Source: Spirochaetaceae bacterium (GTDB lineage Bacteria; Spirochaetota; Spirochaetia; Treponematales; Breznakiellaceae). Taken from it: a stretch of 6,933 bases of DNA. Both the position numbers and the translations under genes were made by a program. Below are positions 1 to 4,763 of the stretch, piece after piece. Within the stretch, counting starts at the first letter, position 1; each line of letters starts with the position of its first letter. The notes beneath the pieces were generated by a model, which was not told the DNA's origin, ran no database searches, and saw only the letters and a list, made by a program, of their open reading frames with translations. The stretch covers positions 1-6,933 of the forward strand of contig JAIRYB010000194.1 of assembly GCA_031267955.1 (NCBI GenBank), read 5' to 3'.

Positions 1-150
1 CACCCCAAACAGGGTTTCCATGTTGCTCCGCTTCCGCCGCTCTTTCATAGCCCGCTGAAAGTTCAGCATCGACTGGTGCATGAAGAAAAACACCGCAAAC
101 GCACTCTTTATTCGAAAGTCTGGTTTAATACCCCGGAGCTCTGCTCCGGC
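1..150 (-). pseudogene. Transposase N-terminal fragment, cut at the window edge and lacking a normal start
   Basis: Read on the minus strand, the frame from 150 down to 1 is open and gives a peptide containing PDFRIKSAFAVFFF, then MHQSMLNFQRAMKERRKR and SNMETLFGV. This resembles the N-terminal part of a group of IS4-like DDE transposases, which have a hydrophobic SAFAxFF segment, then a basic FQR..K stretch and an N..TLFG(V/I) motif. That match is from memory of the family, not a search. In-frame upstream there is a stop at 151-153 and no ATG, GTG or TTG before the GTG and ATG inside the conserved segment (ATG at 81-79). Family members normally carry some 20-30 residues before this segment. 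The 5' end therefore seems to be lost at the palindromic repeat starting at 118. The remainder of the gene lies outside the window, so it cannot be judged intact or decayed there. Alternative: a real gene starting at the internal ATG. Confidence 0.55.
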
Positions 151-192
151 TCAAATAACGCAATGTTCACAAAATTTGGTATTAAACCAGAC
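118..192. repeat. Palindromic repeat with 15-bp terminal inverted repeats
   Basis: The 15-mer GTCTGGTTTAATACC at 118-132 is perfectly inverted at 178-192 (GGTATTAAACCAGAC). Inside, next to the left arm, sits a second hairpin: CCGGAGC (133-139), loop TCT, GCTCCGG (143-149). The unit is about 75 bp, too short to code for anything, and resembles a REP/BIME or small MITE-type element. Its core CGGAGCTCTGCTCCG (134-148) recurs exactly at 255-269 in the neighbouring palindrome. No target-site duplication is obvious, so mobility is not shown. Confidence 0.75.
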
Positions 193-206
193 GGTATAAT
201 AAGCTT

Positions 207-283
207 CCTATCGAACGAGCCTCCGCTCGAACGAAATCGAAGCTAAAGATACCGCGGAGCTCTGCTCCGCGGAGGCTCATTCG
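207..283. repeat. Second palindromic repeat unit sharing the GAGCTCTGCTC core
   Basis: Three nested symmetries are visible. CCGCGGAGC (252-260) and GCTCCGCGG (264-272) form a 9-bp stem around TCT. CGAACGAGCCTCC (212-224) is inverted at 271-283 (GGAGGCTCATTCG) with one mismatch. CGAGC (216-220) pairs with GCTCG (225-229). TCGAACGA is also directly repeated at 211-218 and 227-234. A further CCTATC (207-212) and GATAGG (296-301) could be outer arms, but this may be chance. The unit lies directly upstream of the first recognisable codons of the transglutaminase-like gene. It looks like a dispersed extragenic palindrome; copy number in the genome cannot be seen here. Confidence 0.7.
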
Positions 284-290
284 CGTTTCA

Positions 291-1166
291 CTTGGGATAG
301 GCGACGACTTTGACAATGAATTCGCCCTCAAACTCTATTACGACTACAATTTTGACGGCGGATTTAAAGCAGGAATACTAATTGGAGCTTATTCCTCCAA
401 TAAAATTTATAAACCGCCCCGGTATACGCCGCCTCCGCCGCCCACGCCCCGCCCCCAGCCCGCGCCGCAGGCTCCGCCCCAGCCGTCGCCCCGCCCTCAG
501 CCAACGCAGTATCCGACGCTGACTCCGGAAGAATTACGCAGGGTTGAGCTGGCGTATGCCGAAACGGTCCGGGATATTGAACGGCGGGGGAAGCGCCTGT
601 ATATCCGTAGCGCGCCGGAACGGGCGGCGTTTATCCAGCGTTACCAGGGGAATCTGAACACAGCGCAGGTTAATGAAGCCAGAAACCGGCGGCTTCCGTA
701 TTACAGCATCAGGACAACATCCCAGGAGGATATTGTCGCTCTTGCCAGAAGGGAGCCGGACGATTTTCTCAGGGTACGCATGATTCATGACTGGGTATCC
801 GATATTTTTGCGTATGACTACGACCTTTTGTGGTGGATGGATAATGTAAGCGGGAAAAACGCCGAGTTTACGCTGGGAAAAATTATCGAACGGCAGCGCG
901 GCGTATGTTTCGAGTATGCCATCTTGTTCTGGTTTCTGACGGACGCGGTTGGTCTTGATACGTATCTAATCTCGGATTATTCCGAACCGGGAGTGGGGCA
1001 TGCCTACAACATGGCGCTCATTAACGGTACAGGATATATCATTGACACTACCTGGGATTCCGGAAACTGGTTTGTAGGCGGCAGGATTACCAGATTTGAG
1101 CGGATGGTTTCGAAAAATTACTTTATGCCGGGCATTTCCCAATCGTACCGGCAAAGAGGCTGGTAA
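291..1166 (+). pseudogene. Transglutaminase-like (cysteine protease fold) protein, 5'-truncated
   Basis: The frame is open from 186 to the TAA at 1164-1166. The first plausible residues begin near 291 (LGIGDDFDNEFALKLYYDYN). A proline-rich stretch follows (414-515: PPRYTPPPPPTPRPQP and on), then a charged helical region, then the catalytic domain. The domain shows the triad of transglutaminase-like proteins: Cys in QRGVCFEYA (906-908), His in VGHAYNMALING (999-1001) and Asp in YIIDTTWD (1044-1046). Such domains in bacteria are often secreted or surface peptidases or amidohydrolases; the substrate is unknown. No ATG, GTG or TTG occurs in frame between 186 and the ATG at 780, and no signal peptide is visible. 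The expected N-terminus seems to have been replaced by the palindromes upstream. A shortened 128-residue product from ATG 780 (AGGG at 770-773 upstream) would keep the whole triad and is the alternative reading. The domain assignment is firm; the pseudogene call is inference. Confidence 0.65.
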
Positions 1167-1291
1167 GACAGGGGGCGCAAGGGCAGCGGACACTGCCTAC
1201 AGCGGGCAGGGCCGGCGGATCGGGCGCTCGCGGGCGGTATTCTGCTTTATCAGAATATCGATAAAAAAGGATCGATACACACCGTTTTCTA

Positions 1292-1319
1292 TTGACTACA
1301 AAGCACAGCGCCTTATACT
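1292..1319 (+). promoter_or_regulatory. Predicted sigma70-type promoter of the hydrogenase operon
   Basis: TTGACT (1292-1297) and TATACT (1314-1319) are separated by 16 bp. Each hexamer matches the consensus at five of six positions. Transcription would start near 1326, leaving a leader of about 80 nt before the first hydrogenase gene at 1408. The rest of the 241-nt gap (1167-1407) has a GC-rich left half, a 7-bp hairpin (TATTCTG 1238-1244, CAGAATA 1251-1257) not followed by a T-run, and a direct repeat ATCGATA (1257-1263, 1271-1277) just upstream of the -35. No gene is seen in the gap. Confidence 0.65.
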
Positions 1320-1336
1320 TAATTGTATGGCGTAGA

Positions 1337-1369
1337 AATGCCCTTGCAACGCGACGGTTCAGGGGCATT
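1337..1369 (+). promoter_or_regulatory. Inverted repeat in the hydrogenase 5' leader
   Basis: AATGCCC (1337-1343) is inverted as GGGCATT (1363-1369) around 19 nt that hold a weaker inner pairing (AAC/GTT). It lies about 10-45 nt after the predicted transcription start and 38 nt before the start codon. It could be an operator for a regulator or a leader RNA hairpin. It does not match the Rex consensus (TTGTGAA-N4-TTCACAA). Its function is unknown. Confidence 0.35.
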
Positions 1370-1407
1370 GAAACGCTAAATTTTTACCCAATACGAACGG
1401 AGGCGTT

Positions 1408-1917
1408 ATGGCATCGGCAAGCGGGGCGGCGGCAAAGTATACGGAACCGAAGGATATCGACTTTCCTGAAAATTTGTCCGCTTTTATAACCGAGTGGAAG
1501 AGCAAACCGGGCAGCCTGATCATGATTCTGCACAAAACCCAGGAGACATTTGGCTATATCCCCCGGGCGGCGGCGGAAAAGATTGCGCTGATCACGAGGA
1601 TTCCGCTGGCGCGGATCTACGGGGTTATCACTTTTTATCATTTTTTTAAGACGACCAAGCCGGGCAAGTACAAAATATCGGTCTGCCTGGGAACGGCCTG
1701 TTACCTTAAAGGCGGGCAGGATCTAATCGAAGAAGTCCGGAGCATTCTGGGGATCGGCGAAGGGGGCGTTACCGAAGACGGGCTTTTCTCCATCGATCCT
1801 GTGCGCTGCGTGGGCTGCTGCGGCCTTGCCCCGGTGGTTACTGTAGGCAATGACACCTACGGCAAAGTAACAAAGGAACAGCTTCCGGAAATTATCGCCA
1901 AATACAAAAACCTTTGA
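1408..1917 (+). CDS. hndA: NuoE-like [2Fe-2S] subunit of NAD(P)-linked [FeFe]-hydrogenase (HndA/HydC type)
   Basis: A 169-residue cytoplasmic protein of the complex I 24-kDa (NuoE) family. A helical N-terminal part contains the family signature HKTQETFGYIP (42-52) and ARIYGVITFYHFF (68-80). The thioredoxin-fold domain carries the [2Fe-2S] ligands C93 and C98 (CLGTAC) and C134 and C138 (RCVGCCGLAP); C137 is an extra cysteine. Length is typical of the family. By homology it sits next to the NuoF-like subunit encoded two genes downstream, and holds a cluster near the flavin site in bifurcating hydrogenases. The start ATG follows GGAGG (1399-1403), with a 4-nt spacer. It is the first gene of the operon, preceded by a good promoter. 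Membership in complex I itself is excluded by the hydrogenase context. Subunit naming differs between systems (HndA, HydC). Confidence 0.93.
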   Translation: MASASGAAAKYTEPKDIDFPENLSAFITEWKSKPGSLIMILHKTQETFGYIPRAAAEKIALITRIPLARIYGVITFYHFFKTTKPGKYKISVCLGTACYLKGGQDLIEEVRSILGIGEGGVTEDGLFSIDPVRCVGCCGLAPVVTVGNDTYGKVTKEQLPEIIAKYKNL

Positions 1918-1921
1918 TTCT

Positions 1922-2494
1922 ATGAAACACAGCTGCCTGGGCGACATCGTTATAGACATCGCCCAGAACGCGGCTTGTTCCGGCGCGGATCTCCTGGAAC
2001 TTGAAATCGACGGCAGGGGGGCGTTTGGTTTTACCATCCGAGACAACGGCAGGGGCATGGCGGCGGAACAGGTTACGCGCATAAAGCGCGCCGCGGCGGA
2101 TTACGCGAAGGGCGCGCCCCTTCCCGAAACGGCCCGGGGCAGGGGCATTCCCCTTATGGCCCGCGCCGCCGAAGAATCCGGGGGAAGCTGGGAACTGGAT
2201 TCCGAAGAGGGGAAGGGGACCAGGGTAAGCGCCCGTTTCGGCCCTGCGGACGCCCCGGCCCCGCCGCCGGAAAGGCTGGTTGGGGATATTCCCGGAACAC
2301 TGAGGACAGCGCTGCTGTTTGAAGGTCCGGAAGAAGTAGTAATCAAACGTATCAGGGGTGACGGAACTGTTTACGAGATTCGGAAAACAGAATTAACGCG
2401 CATCCTGGGAGAGCCGGAAAAAGCGCGGGTAATGATTCTGCTGGACCGGTATTTGAGAGAGATTGAAGGAGGCCTCCGGTTAAACGCGGATTAG
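1922..2494 (+). CDS. GHKL-fold ATP-binding protein within the hydrogenase operon
   Basis: A 190-residue protein whose first ~106 residues form a HATPase_c (GHKL) domain. The N-box is DIAQNA (12-17, N16), the G1 box DNGRGM (41-46), the G2 region GRGIPLM (73-79) and the G3 region GKGTRVSARF (97-106). There is no phospho-acceptor histidine domain, transmembrane segment or sensor domain, so it is not a classical sensor kinase. It is closer in layout to stand-alone ATPases such as SpoIIAB/RsbW-type anti-sigma kinases. Residues 107-120 are a Pro/Ala-rich linker. The C-terminal ~70 residues are an uncharacterised alpha/beta segment. Similar proteins are known beside [FeFe]-hydrogenase genes in other anaerobes; their job is not established, and regulation of the hydrogenase is inference. 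It starts 4 nt after the previous stop and has no recognisable Shine-Dalgarno, so its translation is probably coupled to the upstream gene. Function beyond ATP binding is unknown. Confidence 0.85.
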   Translation: MKHSCLGDIVIDIAQNAACSGADLLELEIDGRGAFGFTIRDNGRGMAAEQVTRIKRAAADYAKGAPLPETARGRGIPLMARAAEESGGSWELDSEEGKGTRVSARFGPADAPAPPPERLVGDIPGTLRTALLFEGPEEVVIKRIRGDGTVYEIRKTELTRILGEPEKARVMILLDRYLREIEGGLRLNAD

Positions 2495-2514
2495 ATTGGC
2501 ACCAGCCGGCGTTT
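2482..2514 (+). promoter_or_regulatory. Hairpin across the stop of the GHKL gene
   Basis: AAACGCGG (2482-2489) pairs with CC-GCGTTT (2506-2514, one bulged G at 2508). The T-run continues to 2516. It spans the stop codon (2492-2494) in the only long gap of the operon (61 nt). It could be a weak attenuator or an RNA processing site that shifts stoichiometry between the first two and last three genes. The T-run is short and partly inside the stem. Confidence 0.25.
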
Positions 2515-2545
2515 TTCGGGGCCTTCTTAAATTTACCATGGAGAG

Positions 2546-2550
2546 AGGAG
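2546..2550 (+). promoter_or_regulatory. Shine-Dalgarno that fixes the start of the HndB-like gene
   Basis: AGGAG lies 5 nt before the ATG at 2556. Longer in-frame starts (TTG at 2496, ATG at 2538) have no such site, and the residues they would add do not look like part of the family, so 2556 is preferred. Confidence 0.8.
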
Positions 2551-2555
2551 CAATT

Positions 2556-2939
2556 ATGGCAAGACTGAGTTTGGAGAATTTGAGAGATCTAAGGGAATCC
2601 AAAAAGAGGGAGATGCGCAAACGGGACTCGGAGGGCAAGGATATCCGGATTATTGTAGGTATGGGGACCTGCGGCATAGCCGCCGGCGCGAAAAATACCC
2701 TGGATAGTTTCCTTGACGCCCTGGACGGGGACGAGCTTGCGGATACCGTGATGATCAGGCAGACGGGCTGTATGGGTTACTGCAATTCCGAACCCACCGT
2801 GGAAGTAGCCGTGCCGGGGATGCCCAGGGTACTGTACGGCAAGGTTGACGCCGCCGCCGCGCGGGACATTGTCAAAACGCACATAAAAGGCCGGGAACTG
2901 GTAAAAGACCGAGTTCTGGACGGCGCTATAGCGGATTAG
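2556..2939 (+). CDS. hndB: Thioredoxin-like ferredoxin-fold protein, HndB type
   Basis: A 127-residue protein from the ATG at 2556. A basic helical N-terminus (residues 1-30) precedes a thioredoxin-like [2Fe-2S] ferredoxin domain with IIVGMGTCGIAAGA (32-45) and IRQTGCMGYCNSEP (67-80), then VEVAVPGMPRVLYG (82-95). This is the layout of the small HndB subunit in hnd operons and of the short ferredoxin-like genes in HydABC loci. Only three cysteines exist: C39, C72 and C76. The usual first pair CxxxxC is reduced to one, so a standard four-cysteine [2Fe-2S] cluster cannot form without another ligand. Its role may be electron transfer or assembly and regulation of the complex; this is not known from sequence. 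It follows the GHKL gene after 61 nt and precedes the flavoprotein gene by 9 nt. The family call is good, the cluster content uncertain. Confidence 0.85.
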   Translation: MARLSLENLRDLRESKKREMRKRDSEGKDIRIIVGMGTCGIAAGAKNTLDSFLDALDGDELADTVMIRQTGCMGYCNSEPTVEVAVPGMPRVLYGKVDAAAARDIVKTHIKGRELVKDRVLDGAIAD

Positions 2940-2948
2940 GGGGGCGGT

Positions 2949-4745
2949 ATGAGGTTAAATCATTATATACTAACATGCGGCGGGACCGCCTGCGAATCCA
3001 ACAAGGGGGACGAGATATACAAACGGCTCGTCGAAGAGGCTAAAAAACAGGGAGCCGGAGACCAGGTCCAAATTGTTAAAACCGGCTGTTTCGGATTTTG
3101 TGAAAAGGGGCCGATAGTAAAAGTGCTGCCCGAAGAATCTTTCTACGTCGAGGTGAAGCCCGAAGACGCCGGGGAGATAATCGCGGAACAGATAGTCAAG
3201 GGCCGGGAGGTACCCAGGCTTCTTTACCAAAAAGATGACGGGGAAAAGAAGAAAAGCGTTTCGTCGGTAGAAAACATCGACTTCTACCGGAAACAGGTCC
3301 GGGTGGTTTTGCGGAACTGCGGGTTTATCGATCCGGAGAACATCGACGAGTACATCGCCCGCGACGGATATGTCGGCCTTGAAAAGGCCCTGTTCCGGAT
3401 GAGCGCCGAAGATATTATCGGCGAGTTAAAAGCGTCCGGCCTGCGCGGGCGGGGAGGCGCGGGCTTCCCCACCTGGATCAAATGGGATACCACCCGCAAA
3501 GCGCAAAACGACACGAAGTACGTGGTCTGTAACGCCGACGAGGGAGACCCCGGCGCTTATATGGACAGGTCTACCATCGAAGGCGATCCCCATTCGATCA
3601 TCGAAGCCATGGCCATCTGCGGGAAGGTTATCGGATCGGGCCAGGGGTACATCTACATCCGGGCCGAATACCCCCTCGCCGTACACAGGCTGGAAATCGC
3701 CCTGAATCAGGCCAGGGATTACGGCCTTCTGGGCAGGGACATTCTGGGTTCGGGCTTTGATTTTGATATTGAGATACGCCTGGGCGCCGGCGCCTTTGTG
3801 TGCGGCGAGGAAACGGCGCTCATCAAGTCCCTGGAGGGCAGCCGGGGGATGCCGGTACCCAAGCCCCCCTTCCCGGCAATCAGCGGGCTGTGGGGCAAGC
3901 CGACGGTGATCAACAATGTGGAAACCCTGGCAAATATCCCCGTGGTAATGACCCGGGGCGGCCCGGCCCTCGCGAAAATGGGGACCGAAAAATCAAAAGG
4001 CACTAAAGTTTTCGCCCTTACCGGCAAGGTAGAGAATTCCGGGCTGGTCGAAGTTCCCATGGGTACTACCTTGAGGGAGATTGTCTTCGACATCGGGGGC
4101 GGCATCAAGAACAACAGAAAATTCAAGGGTGTTCAGACCGGCGGCCCTTCGGGCGGCATACTAACCGAAAAAGCCCTGGACACGCCCATTGACTACGAAA
4201 GCCTTACCGCCATGGGTTCCATGATGGGATCCGGGGGTATGATCGTTATGGACGAGGACGACTGCGTAGTTGATGTCGCGCGCTTTTACATGGATTTCTG
4301 CGTGGATGAATCCTGCGGGAAATGCTCGCCCTGTAGAATCGGGACTTCGCAGATCCTCGGCATTCTGGAAAAAATCGCCCGGGGCAACGGCGTTGAGGAG
4401 GACCTGGCCAAGCTTGAATCGATCGGCAAGGCTATGACCAAGACCTCGCTCTGTATGCTCGGCGGTTCCGCGGCGAATCCCACGCTTTCCACGGTGAGGA
4501 ATTTCCGCGACGAATACCTGGAGCATATTCACGACAAGAAATGCCGGGCCGGAAAATGCAAGCATTTACTGCGTTTTGAGATTGATCCTGAAAAGTGCAT
4601 AGGCTGCGGCCTCTGCGCCCGGCGCTGTCCGGCCGGCTGTATCGCGGGCGAAAAGCGGCAGCCCCACACGATCGATCAGGGCAAGTGCATCAAGTGCGGC
4701 GAGTGTTACAAGAACTGCAAATTCGCCGCGATCAAAAAAGCGTAA
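2949..4745 (+). CDS. hndC: NuoF-like FMN/NAD(P)-binding hydrogenase subunit with extra FeS domains (HndC/HydB type)
   Basis: A 598-residue cytoplasmic flavoprotein that exchanges electrons between NAD(P)(H), via FMN, and the FeS wire of the hydrogenase. Domains in order: a thioredoxin-like [2Fe-2S] domain (1-90; C10, C15, C47, C51); the NuoF 51-kDa core (about 110-440) with the glycine-rich GLRGRGGAGFP (164-174), NADEGDPGAYMDR (195-207) and GAGAFVCGEETALIKSLEG (279-297); the [4Fe-4S] site SCGKCSPCR (C456, C459, C462) with C502; and a C-terminal two-cluster ferredoxin (C550/C553/C556/C560 and C580/C583/C586/C590). Two more cysteines and several histidines (H526, H528, C532, C537, H539) lie in the linker before it. 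This composition fits HydB/HndC rather than respiratory NuoF, which lacks the first and last domains. The start ATG follows a G-rich stretch (2938-2944). NAD versus NADP preference cannot be read from the sequence. Confidence 0.95.
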   Translation: MRLNHYILTCGGTACESNKGDEIYKRLVEEAKKQGAGDQVQIVKTGCFGFCEKGPIVKVLPEESFYVEVKPEDAGEIIAEQIVKGREVPRLLYQKDDGEKKKSVSSVENIDFYRKQVRVVLRNCGFIDPENIDEYIARDGYVGLEKALFRMSAEDIIGELKASGLRGRGGAGFPTWIKWDTTRKAQNDTKYVVCNADEGDPGAYMDRSTIEGDPHSIIEAMAICGKVIGSGQGYIYIRAEYPLAVHRLEIALNQARDYGLLGRDILGSGFDFDIEIRLGAGAFVCGEETALIKSLEGSRGMPVPKPPFPAISGLWGKPTVINNVETLANIPVVMTRGGPALAKMGTEKSKGTKVFALTGKVENSGLVEVPMGTTLREIVFDIGGGIKNNRKFKGVQTGGPSGGILTEKALDTPIDYESLTAMGSMMGSGGMIVMDEDDCVVDVARFYMDFCVDESCGKCSPCRIGTSQILGILEKIARGNGVEEDLAKLESIGKAMTKTSLCMLGGSAANPTLSTVRNFRDEYLEHIHDKKCRAGKCKHLLRFEIDPEKCIGCGLCARRCPAGCIAGEKRQPHTIDQGKCIKCGECYKNCKFAAIKKA

Positions 4746-4763
4746 GCGGCAAGGAGAAAACTT

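Noticed and set aside
118..283. CRISPR array
   Set aside because: The repeats are inverted and nested rather than direct, there are no regularly spaced unique spacers, and no cas gene is present.
1238..1270. Intrinsic terminator for the transglutaminase-like gene
   Set aside because: The 7-bp hairpin is followed by an A-rich rather than T-rich stretch on the + strand.
2496..2512. Sigma54-like -24 element (TTGGCAC) before the hndB gene
   Set aside because: The matching -12 TTGC is absent at the required spacing (GGCG is found instead), and it lies within an operon with a good upstream promoter.
2496..2555. Longer N-terminus for the HndB-like protein from TTG 2496
   Set aside because: There is no Shine-Dalgarno for it, the added residues do not resemble the family, and AGGAG is well placed for ATG 2556.
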